Source: Nocardia nova SH22a | GTDB lineage: Bacteria; Actinomycetota; Actinomycetes; Mycobacteriales; Mycobacteriaceae | Assembly (NCBI RefSeq): GCF_000523235.1 | Contig: NZ_CP006850.1 | Location: 8,122,001-8,186,000 of the forward strand | Direction of reading: 5' to 3' | DNA length: 64,000 nucleotides | Shown: positions 18,998-26,755 of the stretch, in pieces | Numbering within the stretch: the first letter of the stretch is position 1 | How the letters are laid out: each line of letters opens with the position of its first letter | Translations under genes and position numbers: made by a program | Notes under the pieces: model-generated | What the model saw: the letters and a program-made list of their open reading frames with translations, nothing else | The model's database searches: none | Told to the model about the DNA's origin: nothing

Positions 18998-19339
18998 TCA
19001 GGGCAGAACCTGCGGGACGAGGTCAGGACGCTGCTGTCCCACAGCACCGCCGATCACCGCTCCGAGCAGCGTGGGAAACGGGTCGATGAAAGAACCCGTG
19101 GCGGAACCGATTGCCGCACCCGCCGCTGCGCCGTTCATCACCGGGTCCGGGTACTGCGCACCCGGGTCGGTGGTGACATCTTCCAGCGGGATTCCGGAAA
19201 TCGACTGGGCGACAACCGGAGTAGCGGCGGACTGCCCGGCATCGGCGGACGCTGCCCCAGCGAACACAGCTACCGCGGCCAGCGGCACAGCGGTTACCGC
19301 GAGAGCACGACCCATTGTCGACAAAGCGCGACTGAACAT
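18998..19339 (-). CDS. Small secreted protein with glycine-zipper-like segment
   Basis: A 113-residue protein (ATG 19339, with GGGGAGG about 9 nt upstream). The signal peptide covers roughly residues 1-34, ending at GAASADA. The mature part has a Gly/Ala-rich region, NGAAAGAAIGSATGSF then LLGAVIGGAVG, spaced like glycine-zipper motifs that pack membrane helices or oligomers. Cys is absent. Similar short secreted proteins are common in Nocardia, but I cannot assign a role. It is convergent with the VOC gene and ends at the shared terminator. Confidence 0.7.
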   Translation of the reverse strand: MFSRALSTMGRALAVTAVPLAAVAVFAGAASADAGQSAATPVVAQSISGIPLEDVTTDPGAQYPDPVMNGAAAGAAIGSATGSFIDPFPTLLGAVIGGAVGQQRPDLVPQVLP

Positions 19340-19518
19340 TCTTTTCAACCTCCCCAACCTCGAAAATTCGAGGCTCATCAATTCATCAGATGGTGAACAC
19401 GTCTCGACTCCCCCAGAGGCGGTGCCGAAATATTATCGACGATCACCAACCCGAACATTATAGAGGTGCAAAGGATTTCACAAATTCGGCCGCAGCGAGC
19501 AAGGGTGAGACAGCAGAC

Positions 19519-20232
19519 TCAGAACCCGGAGACCAGCTTCTTCCACTGCACCCCGAACGGGTGTTTGGCGTTGATGGAACTGAAGCGGATACGGCCGTGG
19601 ACCACGATGTGCAGCGGTCCGATGGGCGGGCCGGTGCGGACCTTGTTGTTGGTGGAGGAGCCGATCAACTCCACGCCGTTGAGGTCGACGGTCGCCGCGC
19701 CCGGCAGGATCAGGTTGAGCGAACTGCAGAAATCGTCGACGCGGATCTCCACGACCTGGGTCGACATCACCGCCTGGGTGAAATCCAGCGTGGTGCCCGA
19801 CAGGAAGCTGTTGATCTCGATCACCGCCGGAACCTGCCACGGCCCCTTGCGGGTGAGCCCGGACAGTCGCGGACGCAAGGTGACGGTTCCGGAATCCGAG
19901 GACTGCGAACCCCACCGCGACGCTGCCGGCGTCCAGGCGCGGCCGTTCGGAGGGCCCGCGGCGGGCACCGGATTCGGTTGTCCCGCAAGCCGAATCCCCG
20001 GCAGATCGACCAGTACCGCATTGAGTTCGCCGCGCGTCTTGGCGGCGAGCGCGGTGTCCATCCGCTCGCTGAACTCACCCAGCGACAGCATGCCGAGCCC
20101 GACCGCGCGCTGCAGCAGTCCTCCGACGTGTTCGCGTTCGGCGTCCGACACCCGCAGATCGCGGTCGCCAACGGCACCCCCGGCCGGCGGGACGGACCCC
20201 ACGCCCGGGGTGGAAACGGTTTCACCACCCAT
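19519..20232 (-). CDS. DUF1707 (SHOCT-like) domain protein
   Basis: A 237-residue cytoplasmic protein. The DUF1707 domain is DLRVSDAEREHVGGLLQRA through GEFSERMDTALAAKTRGEL (about residues 20-75). A Pro-rich linker follows, then a beta-rich C-terminal domain with repeated strands (IEINSFLSGTTLDF, VVEIRVDDFCSSLNLILP) resembling the right-handed helix of LiaF/bactofilin-like proteins. The ATG lies 7 nt after TAGCCT, so the mRNA is probably leaderless. It is located next to the LuxR-type regulator and MacS-type kinase, a common actinobacterial grouping for cell-envelope stress sensing; the specific job is unknown. Confidence 0.8.
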   Translation of the reverse strand: MGGETVSTPGVGSVPPAGGAVGDRDLRVSDAEREHVGGLLQRAVGLGMLSLGEFSERMDTALAAKTRGELNAVLVDLPGIRLAGQPNPVPAAGPPNGRAWTPAASRWGSQSSDSGTVTLRPRLSGLTRKGPWQVPAVIEINSFLSGTTLDFTQAVMSTQVVEIRVDDFCSSLNLILPGAATVDLNGVELIGSSTNNKVRTGPPIGPLHIVVHGRIRFSSINAKHPFGVQWKKLVSGF

Positions 20233-20239
20233 GTCGACG

Positions 20240-20245
20240 AGGCTA
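20240..20245 (-). promoter_or_regulatory. -10 element, leaderless DUF1707 gene
   Basis: TAGCCT on the minus strand ends 7 nt before the ATG at 20232, with no Shine-Dalgarno between. Confidence 0.5.
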
Positions 20246-20290
20246 CCGACGCGGGCGCCCGCGCACATCAGGGCAATCCCTGATCTCGCC

Positions 20291-20962
20291 CTATTCGAGC
20301 CCCTGTTCGATGGCATAGCGGGTGAGCTCGACGCGGTTGCCGAGCTGCAGTTTGCGCAGGGTCGCCTGCACATGGTTCTCGACCGTGCGATGACTGACAC
20401 CCAGCCTGGTCGCGATCTGCTTGGCCGACAATCCCTTCGCGACCAGGCGCAACACCTCGGTTTCCCGTTCGGTGAGCACGGGCCGCTCGGCGCCCGTGTC
20501 GGCCGGCGCTCCGGCGATGCGGCGGAATTCGCCCAGCACCACCCCGGCCAGCCCCGGGGTGAACACGGCCTGACCGGCGGCGGTGGCCCGCACGGCGTCG
20601 ATCAGCTCGGCCACCGACGCGCTCTTGACCAGATATCCGGTCGCGCCGGCCTTGATCGCCTCCAGCACGTCGTCGCGCTCACCGGAGGCCGACAGCACCA
20701 GGACCCGGCTGTGCGGTGAGACCCGCAGTACCTCGGCGGTGGCCTGGGCGCCGTTGCCGTCGGGCAGTTGCATATCCATCAGCACCACATCGGGCCGGAC
20801 CGCGGCGGCACGCCGACCGGCCGCACCGACCCCGTCCGCGGTGGCCGCGACCCGGAATCCGGCCTCGGCGAGATCGCGCGAGACACCGTCGCGCCACATC
20901 GGGTGGTCGTCCACCACCATGACCGAGATCTCCGCCGTCGTCTCTGCGCGATTGTCGGTCAT
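20291..20962 (-). CDS. NarL/LuxR-family response regulator
   Basis: A 223-residue regulator. The receiver domain has the acidic pair VVDDH (residues 17-20), phosphoacceptor Asp63 in VVLMDMQLPDG and Lys113 in GYLVKSAS. The C-terminal GerE helix-turn-helix is TERETEVLRLVAKGLSAKQI followed by VSHRTVENHVQATLRKL. Its ATG overlaps the kinase stop (ATGA), so the pair is coupled and the kinase upstream is its partner. It probably acts as a DNA-binding dimer. Targets are unknown; envelope-related genes nearby are candidates. Confidence 0.93.
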   Translation of the reverse strand: MTDNRAETTAEISVMVVDDHPMWRDGVSRDLAEAGFRVAATADGVGAAGRRAAAVRPDVVLMDMQLPDGNGAQATAEVLRVSPHSRVLVLSASGERDDVLEAIKAGATGYLVKSASVAELIDAVRATAAGQAVFTPGLAGVVLGEFRRIAGAPADTGAERPVLTERETEVLRLVAKGLSAKQIATRLGVSHRTVENHVQATLRKLQLGNRVELTRYAIEQGLE

Positions 20963-22125
20963 CGTCGCTCCTCCCGATCCAGTGGAATACGGAATTCCCA
21001 TTCCGTACCGTCGGTGGTGTCGAGCAGTTCCGCGGTACCGCCCAGCGCCTCGATCCGCCCGATGATCGACTGCGCCACTCCCAACCGCCCCTCCGCGACC
21101 GCGGCGGACAATCGGCCGCTGGGAATTCCCGGGCCGTCGTCGCGCACGCTGACCACCACGGCATCACCCATATCCTCCAGCAGCACATAGGCTTTCGCAT
21201 CGGAACCGGCGTGCAGGGCGGTATTCGACAGCGCGGCGCCGACCGCGGCGGCGATCTCGCGGGCGGTCCAGCCGCCGAGCGACACCGGCTCACCCGGTGC
21301 GGAGACGAACACCGTGGGCGCGGCGAAGGCGTTCACCAGCGAGCGCAGATCCTCGTCAGAACCGCGGCCGTCGGCCGATTCCCGACGTCCCTGTTCGGAG
21401 ATCAGCACCCGCAGCGCCACCTCCTGCTCCCCCGCGCGCCGGGCGAGATCCGCTGTGTCCCCGCCGATTTCACCGCCCCGGCGTTTGATGTAACTGAGCA
21501 CCTGGAGCACCCCGTCGTGCACCTCACGGGCGAGCCGTTCCCGTTCGGCGGTGGCGGCACGCAACCGCATCGCCTCTTCCAGCTGACCTTGCGCACGCCG
21601 CGCCGTCCCCGCGGCCAGCCCGATCGCCAAGCCCACCGAAACCAGAACGGGCGCAGTGGCATCCGACCACAGGTCCAGTTCCCACTGCTCCCGGACCACG
21701 ATGCTCACCACCGAGATGAGCAGCGCGGACAGCACACCACCGAGCGCACCCCATTCGATGGCCGCCGACATCACCGCATTGGCGACCCACAACGTGGTGG
21801 GCAGGGTCTGATGGCCGTGATACCAGGGCTGGTCGGCGACCAGCCGGGTGGCGGCCATCAGCCCCACACTCACCGCGAGATCGCCGATCACGACGGCGCG
21901 GCGTCCGGAATCGGTCAGCGACCAGCGCGACAACCACAGCGCCGACACCACCGACCAGACCGCCAGCACCGCGATCAACACCCAGCTCAGCGCCGGATTC
22001 CGGTACGAGGACACCGACACGAACTGCTGTCCGACGGCATACACCATCGTGACGAGGCGGAAGACCTGAGCGGCCCGCCACAGCGGCGCCGTGGCGGCGA
22101 CCCGCGTGTCGGCGGCCGCGGACAT
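20959..22125 (-). CDS. MacS-type sensor histidine kinase
   Basis: A 388-residue kinase. The N-terminal half has five or six membrane segments (about residues 20-175) of the kind found in actinobacterial MacS kinases. The HisKA_3 dimerisation motif ERERLAREVHDGVLQVL contains the phosphorylated His203. The HATPase domain has the N box ALSNTALHAG and G box VRDDGPGIPSGR. The start lies 1 nt after the AI-2E permease stop, and its stop overlaps the response regulator start, giving a three-gene unit permease-kinase-regulator. The external signal is unknown. Confidence 0.88.
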   Translation of the reverse strand: MSAAADTRVAATAPLWRAAQVFRLVTMVYAVGQQFVSVSSYRNPALSWVLIAVLAVWSVVSALWLSRWSLTDSGRRAVVIGDLAVSVGLMAATRLVADQPWYHGHQTLPTTLWVANAVMSAAIEWGALGGVLSALLISVVSIVVREQWELDLWSDATAPVLVSVGLAIGLAAGTARRAQGQLEEAMRLRAATAERERLAREVHDGVLQVLSYIKRRGGEIGGDTADLARRAGEQEVALRVLISEQGRRESADGRGSDEDLRSLVNAFAAPTVFVSAPGEPVSLGGWTAREIAAAVGAALSNTALHAGSDAKAYVLLEDMGDAVVVSVRDDGPGIPSGRLSAAVAEGRLGVAQSIIGRIEALGGTAELLDTTDGTEWEFRIPLDREERR

Positions 22126-22126
22126 C

Positions 22127-23419
22127 TCAGCCCGCGCTCGGCACACCACCGGCCGAGCCCTCGCCGGGCGGCTCGTGCGGCCGATATCGATCGGGATCGA
22201 GCTTGTCCGCTTCGGCGTGGAACATCGGCTCGCCGGGGTCACCACTGCTGAGTTCCTGATACAGCTCCTCCGGACTTCCGGAGAGCAGCGATCGGATCGC
22301 GGTGTTCATCACCGCCACGAACGGCACCGCCAGCAGACCGCCCGCGATACCCGCGAGGACCACACCCGCCGTGATCGCCAGCACCACCGCCAGTGGATGG
22401 ATCCGCACCGCCCGGCCCAGCAGCAACGGTTGCAGCACATGGCTTTCCAGCTGCATGACCGCGATGGTCACGCCGAGCACGATCAACGCGGTGACGAACC
22501 CCTTGGTCATCAGCGCCAGGAACACCGCGACCGATCCGGCCAGCAGCGAACCGATGATCGGGATGAACGCGCCGATGAACACCAGCGAGGCCAGCGGAAG
22601 CGCCAGCGGCACACTCAGAATCGCCAGGCCCGCGCCGATACCGATGGCATCGACGGCGGCCACCACGACGGTGGCGCGGACGAATCCGATCAGGGTGCCG
22701 AAGCCCAGCCGCCCCGCGGTGCGCACCCGCTCCCGCTGCGGGGTCGGCACGATCCGGGTCGCGAAATGCCAGATCTGATCGCCGCCGTACAGGAAGAAGA
22801 TCAGGATGAACATCGTCAGGAACGTGCCGGTGAGGAATTCGCCGATGGCCGCGGCCGTGGTGAGCGCGCCGCTGGTCAGCGAATCCTGGTTGGCCTCGAT
22901 GGTTTTGATGATCGTGTTGCCCGCGTTGCGGATCTGTTCGTCGCTCAGATGCAACGGCCCGTTGATCAGCCAGTCCTGCACGGTGTGGATGCTGGTCTTG
23001 AATTCGTCGGTCAGCTGCGGCACACCGCTCACGAACTGCTCGATGACGAAGGTGAAGATGCCCGCCAGCAGTCCGATCGAACCCACCAGCGCGACGAACA
23101 CGCCGATCCCGCGCGGCATTCCGAGCCGCTGCAGCAGATCCACCAGCGGTGACAGCAGGGCCGCGCCCAGCAGTGCGATCGCCACCGGGATGACGACGGT
23201 GGTCAGCTTGTGCGCCAGATACGCGAGAGCCAGCACCGCCACCAGGATGATCAGCAACCGCCAGCACCACTCGGCGCTCTGACGCACCAGGGGATGCACG
23301 GAATCGGCGGGTTTCCAATCCCGGGGCCGGGCCGCGGATCGGCGCACCGTCGGCGTTCCCGCGGCGCCTGCCGCGCCCGGCTCGCCCGGCTGTCCGGATG
23401 TGTTGTCGTCCCCACTCAC
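22127..23419 (-). CDS. AI-2E family transporter (Rv0205-like permease)
   Basis: A 430-residue membrane protein with about eight helices in the AI-2E/YdiK pattern: two N-terminal pairs, a periplasmic coiled region with FVSGVPQLTDEF, and the C-terminal signature GAFIPIIGSLLAGSVAVFLAL plus LQPLLLGRAVRIHPLAV. The substrate is not known; the family includes sodium/proton antiporters and exporters. Both termini are low-complexity and cytoplasmic. GTG 23419 lies 6 nt after TAGGCT, so the mRNA is likely leaderless. It heads the operon with the MacS-type kinase and regulator and corresponds to Rv0205 near mmpL3 in M. tuberculosis. Confidence 0.88.
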   Translation of the reverse strand: MSGDDNTSGQPGEPGAAGAAGTPTVRRSAARPRDWKPADSVHPLVRQSAEWCWRLLIILVAVLALAYLAHKLTTVVIPVAIALLGAALLSPLVDLLQRLGMPRGIGVFVALVGSIGLLAGIFTFVIEQFVSGVPQLTDEFKTSIHTVQDWLINGPLHLSDEQIRNAGNTIIKTIEANQDSLTSGALTTAAAIGEFLTGTFLTMFILIFFLYGGDQIWHFATRIVPTPQRERVRTAGRLGFGTLIGFVRATVVVAAVDAIGIGAGLAILSVPLALPLASLVFIGAFIPIIGSLLAGSVAVFLALMTKGFVTALIVLGVTIAVMQLESHVLQPLLLGRAVRIHPLAVVLAITAGVVLAGIAGGLLAVPFVAVMNTAIRSLLSGSPEELYQELSSGDPGEPMFHAEADKLDPDRYRPHEPPGEGSAGGVPSAG

Positions 23420-23425
23420 GCCGCG

Positions 23426-23431
23426 AGCCTA
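23426..23431 (-). promoter_or_regulatory. -10 element of the permease-kinase-regulator operon
   Basis: TAGGCT on the minus strand, 6 nt before the GTG at 23419; leaderless arrangement. Confidence 0.5.
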
Positions 23432-23485
23432 TCGGGACAAACCGACACGGGCACGCCTACCGGCTGGAAGGTTTGCCCGTGCGGC

Positions 23486-23594
23486 CGGTTACGCAAGCTG
23501 CCATCTCCGGGCCGATGCTCCCGCTGCAATCCCGGCGGCGTCCGCATCACCCCTACGCGGTTACGCAAGCTGCCATCTCCGGGGCGATGCTCCC
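23486..23594. repeat. 37-bp direct repeat in the divergent promoter region
   Basis: Two copies (23486-23522 and 23558-23594) match at 36 of 37 positions with 35 bp between them. Each begins CGGTTACGCAAGC and ends GATGCTCCC. The second copy ends 5 bp before the -10 element of the adenylate cyclase gene, so it covers the -35 region and may be a regulator binding site. Confidence 0.85.
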
Positions 23595-23599
23595 CCCGC

Positions 23600-23605
23600 T
23601 AGATT
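23600..23605 (+). promoter_or_regulatory. -10 element of the adenylate cyclase gene
   Basis: TAGATT followed by 7 nt and the GTG at 23613; no Shine-Dalgarno. The -35 region falls inside the second copy of the 37-bp direct repeat. Confidence 0.55.
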
Positions 23606-23612
23606 GGTCAAC

Positions 23613-25115
23613 GTGTCAGCGCAACTCGAAGCGGTCAAACAGACCATGCGAACGCGCTGGCCGCTGTACCTGGCATCGATGCTGGCGGCCAATGCCTTCG
23701 GCGCGGTTCTGGTGTACGCGTTCATCCAGTACGGCCTGCCCTCGCCCGAGGGCACGCCCAACGGCGTCCGGCGCGCGGGACTGCTGCTGCCGGGCCTCGT
23801 CTTCGTGATCGGCGGCCTGCTCAGCGTCACCGCGTCCGCGCTGATGCTGCGACCGGTGATGCGCTGGCAGGTGCGCGGCGGCCCGCCCAGCCGCCAGGAG
23901 CAGATGGCCGCCCTGCACGCACCGCTGCGGCAGTCCATCCTGCACCTGATGTTGTGGCTGGTCGGCGGTGCGGTGCTGGCCGCGCGGATCATCGTGGACA
24001 CACCGGAACTGGCGGGTGCGGTGATCGTCACCGAATGTATGGCCGCCACCATCGTGTTCGGATTCACCTACATGCTGGGTGAGCGGATTCTGCGCCCGGT
24101 CGCCGCGCACGCGCTGACCACCGGAACCTTCGATCACACGCTGACGCCGGGCGTCGGCACCCGGATGGCGATGACCTGGGGTATGGGCACCTTCGCCCCG
24201 ACCATCGCGATCGTGCTGCTGTGTGTCACCCAGATCACCTCGCAGGTGCACTTCTCCGCCCAGTCGCTGGCGATCTCGATCCTGCTGCTGTGCGGTGTGG
24301 TGATCATGCAGGCGCTGGCGCTGTCGATGCTGACCGGCTCGAGCATCTCCGATCCGGTGCGCCAGCTCTCCCGAGCGATCAACCGGGTGCAGGCCGGTGC
24401 GCACGATGTGCAGGTCGAGGTTTTCGACGGCAGTGAGATCGGCCTGCTGCAGGTGGGTTTCAACCGCATGATGGAGGAGGCCGCGCAGCGCCGCGAACTG
24501 CAGGAGCTGTTCGGTCAGCACGTCGGTGAGGACGTGGCCCGCCGCGCACTCGAGTACGGCACCGAACTCGGTGGTGAAACCCGGTTCGTGGCGGTGTTGT
24601 TCGTCGATATGGTCGGCTCGACCGCGACCGCCGCCGAGCGCCCGCCCACCGAGGTCGTGAGCCTGCTCAACGAGTTCTTCCGGGTCGTGGTCGATGTGGT
24701 GGACCGGCACAACGGCCTGATCAACAAGTTCGTCGGCGATGCCGCGCTCGCGATCTTCGGCGCGCCCCTGGACCGTCCGGACGCGCCGACCGCCGCGCTG
24801 GCCGCGGCCCGTGATCTGCGGGTGGCGCTGCGCGAGGTGCCGGGCCTGGACATCGGCATCGGGGTGTCCGCCGGGCTCGCGGTCGCGGGAAATATCGGCG
24901 CGGCGAACCGATTCGAGTACACCGTGATCGGCGATCCGGTCAACGAGGCATCCCGGCTCACCGAACTGGCCAAGGAATATCCGGGCCGGGTCCTGGCCTC
25001 GGGCAGTGCCCTCTACTTCGCCGACGACGACGAACAACGGCAGTGGACCTCGGGTGACGAGGTCCAACTGCGCGGCCGCCGCCGCAAGACCAGGTTGGCC
25101 TGGCCCAAGACCTAG
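23613..25115 (+). CDS. Membrane-bound class III adenylate/guanylate cyclase with HAMP domain
   Basis: A 500-residue enzyme making cAMP (or another cyclic nucleotide). About six membrane helices occupy residues 10-240, a HAMP linker with SDPVRQLSRAINRVQAG follows, and the cyclase domain runs from about 320 to 490. Metal-binding Asps are in FVDMVGST and VGDAALAIFG, the purine-selecting Lys in NKFVGD, and the transition-state Asn/Arg in DPVNEASR. The set is complete, so the enzyme should be active as a dimer. The layout matches the M. tuberculosis Rv1318c-Rv1320c group. It is divergent from the permease operon across a 37-bp direct repeat. Confidence 0.92.
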   Translation: MSAQLEAVKQTMRTRWPLYLASMLAANAFGAVLVYAFIQYGLPSPEGTPNGVRRAGLLLPGLVFVIGGLLSVTASALMLRPVMRWQVRGGPPSRQEQMAALHAPLRQSILHLMLWLVGGAVLAARIIVDTPELAGAVIVTECMAATIVFGFTYMLGERILRPVAAHALTTGTFDHTLTPGVGTRMAMTWGMGTFAPTIAIVLLCVTQITSQVHFSAQSLAISILLLCGVVIMQALALSMLTGSSISDPVRQLSRAINRVQAGAHDVQVEVFDGSEIGLLQVGFNRMMEEAAQRRELQELFGQHVGEDVARRALEYGTELGGETRFVAVLFVDMVGSTATAAERPPTEVVSLLNEFFRVVVDVVDRHNGLINKFVGDAALAIFGAPLDRPDAPTAALAAARDLRVALREVPGLDIGIGVSAGLAVAGNIGAANRFEYTVIGDPVNEASRLTELAKEYPGRVLASGSALYFADDDEQRQWTSGDEVQLRGRRRKTRLAWPKT

Positions 25116-25134
25116 CCAGAGAGCCGAGTCCCAC

Positions 25135-25140
25135 TAGGCT
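25135..25140 (+). promoter_or_regulatory. -10 element, leaderless Rv0204c-like gene
   Basis: TAGGCT, 7 nt before the GTG at 25148. Confidence 0.5.
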
Positions 25141-25147
25141 GGACCCC

Positions 25148-26305
25148 GTGACGGCCCAAGCTCGACCAGCCGGCGACCCGGCGCCGCCCGCTCGCCGCAG
25201 ATTCCGCTGGTTGAAATGGGTCCTCGGCGTTGCCCTTCTGGCGTTGCTCATCGGCGAGGGGGTGTATCTCTGGCCCCGCCTGCACGATTCCTGGCGCAGC
25301 CTCACCGAGATCCATTGGGGCTGGGTGGCGCTGTGCATCCTGATGCAGGCGGTGTCGATGAGCGGATTCGGCCGCATCCAGAAACGACTGCTGCACGCCG
25401 GTGGCGTGGATGTCACCCAGCGGGCCTCGGTGTCGGTGGTCTACGGCGCCACCGCGATGTCGGTCTCGCTGCCCGCCGGACAGGTGTTCTCCACCGCTTT
25501 CACCTACCGCCAGACCCGCCGCTGGGGCGCGAGTCCGGTCGTGGCGTCCTGGCAGTTGCTGATGTCGGGTGTGATCGCCACGGCGGGCATGTTGCTGCTC
25601 GGCGTGGGCGGGGCCTTCCTGGTGGGCAACCGGGTCGGTCCGTGGAAGCTGGTCCTGACCCTCGGCGCGGTGGCGCTGCTGGTGTGGGCCGGTAAGTACA
25701 TTTCGGGGAATCCCGGTGCGCTGCAGGCCCTGATCCGGCGCGGGGTGCGGCTGTTCAATCGCGTGCGGCGGCATCCGCCCGAGGCGGATATGGACCGGGT
25801 CGACGATGCCCTGCGCCAGCTCGAATCGGTGGATCTGGGTCGCCGCGACGCGGCCTGGGTCGCGTTCTGGGCGGTGGTGCACCGGCTCGGCGACGTGGCC
25901 TGTCTGGGCGCCGCCTGTTATGCGATCGGCGCGGATCCGCGCTGGGCGGGTCTGCTGATCGCGTTCAGTGTGGGCAAGGCGGTCGGCACGATCCCGTTCG
26001 CCCCCGGCGGCATCGTCTACGTCGACGCGACCCTGGTCGCCAGCCTCACCGCGGCCGCCGGACTGCAGTTCTCGCAGGCGATCGCGGCGGCCGCGGTCTA
26101 CCGCCTGGTGAGTTTCATCCTGGTGGCGATCGTCGGCTGGATCGTCGTCGCGTTCCGCTTCCGCAATCCACAGGCCGGTGACGCGGAGTTCGAGCAGGAA
26201 TTCGAACAGCACCGCTCGGCCCTGCTCACCGAGCCGCGTCGCGCCGACCAGCCCGGCGAGGAGTCACCGGGACCGGCCGAACCGAACGGTGAAGCGCCCG
26301 CCTGA
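25148..26305 (+). CDS. LPG-synthase/flippase-like membrane protein (Rv0204c-like, UPF0104 family)
   Basis: A 385-residue protein with about eight membrane helices, matching the N-terminal flippase-type domain of lysylphosphatidylglycerol synthases without the aminoacyl-transferase part. Conserved features include SVSLPAGQVFSTAFTYRQ and the late VGTIPFAPGGIVYVDATL, where the Pro-Gly-Gly turn is the family signature. The C-terminal 40 residues are acidic and Pro-rich. It probably moves or binds a phospholipid or isoprenoid lipid; this is inference. The neighbouring AI-2E permease and mmpL3 match the Rv0204c-Rv0206c order. A -10 TAGGCT at 25135-25140 suggests it has its own promoter even though the cyclase ends only 32 bp upstream. 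Confidence 0.82.
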   Translation: MTAQARPAGDPAPPARRRFRWLKWVLGVALLALLIGEGVYLWPRLHDSWRSLTEIHWGWVALCILMQAVSMSGFGRIQKRLLHAGGVDVTQRASVSVVYGATAMSVSLPAGQVFSTAFTYRQTRRWGASPVVASWQLLMSGVIATAGMLLLGVGGAFLVGNRVGPWKLVLTLGAVALLVWAGKYISGNPGALQALIRRGVRLFNRVRRHPPEADMDRVDDALRQLESVDLGRRDAAWVAFWAVVHRLGDVACLGAACYAIGADPRWAGLLIAFSVGKAVGTIPFAPGGIVYVDATLVASLTAAAGLQFSQAIAAAAVYRLVSFILVAIVGWIVVAFRFRNPQAGDAEFEQEFEQHRSALLTEPRRADQPGEESPGPAEPNGEAPA

Positions 26306-26340
26306 GCCGGGTGCGCGGCACGGTCATTACCCTGGCGCCC

Positions 26341-26745
26341 GTGAGGAAATTGCTGCCGCTGGTGATCGATGTCGTACTGGTGATCGTGTTCTGCGCGATC
26401 GGCCGTCGCAGTCACGACGAGGCGGTCGCGGCGGGTCTGCTGCGAACTGTCTGGCCGTTCGCCACGGGCCTGCTGATCGGCTGGCTCCTCGCGCTGATCA
26501 TCGCCGGACGGGTCCGGATGCCCGCCCGATTCGACGGCGGCGCCGCGCTGTGGCCGACCGGTGTGGTGGTGTGGTTGTCGACTCTGATCGGCGGCATGGT
26601 GCTGCGCGTGATCAGCGGTCAGGGCACCGCGTTGAGCTTCGTCATCGTCGCCGCGACCGTCCTCGCGGTCTTCCTGCTGGGCTGGCGCGCGATCCGCCTG
26701 CTGATCACGCGACGCATGCAGGTCACCGGCGCGTCTGCGCACTGA
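26341..26745 (+). CDS. DUF3054 family membrane protein
   Basis: A 134-residue protein with four membrane helices (starting LLPLVIDVVLVIVFCAIGRRSH, then WPFATGLLIGWLL, VVVWLSTLIGGMVLRVI and FVIVAATVLAVFLLGWRAI). The helix-1 GRRSH and the helix-3 start WPTGV...W are hallmarks of actinobacterial DUF3054 proteins. Function is unknown. GTG 26341 is chosen because TACCCT lies exactly 7 nt upstream, although the frame is open from 26311. It ends 10 bp from the convergent PBP-like gene. Confidence 0.8.
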   Translation: MRKLLPLVIDVVLVIVFCAIGRRSHDEAVAAGLLRTVWPFATGLLIGWLLALIIAGRVRMPARFDGGAALWPTGVVVWLSTLIGGMVLRVISGQGTALSFVIVAATVLAVFLLGWRAIRLLITRRMQVTGASAH

Positions 26746-26755
26746 GCGCCGGACG

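Noticed and set aside
23486..23594. The two 37-bp repeats as a minimal CRISPR array.
   Set aside because: Only two copies, no cas genes nearby and promoter location; a regulatory repeat is more likely.
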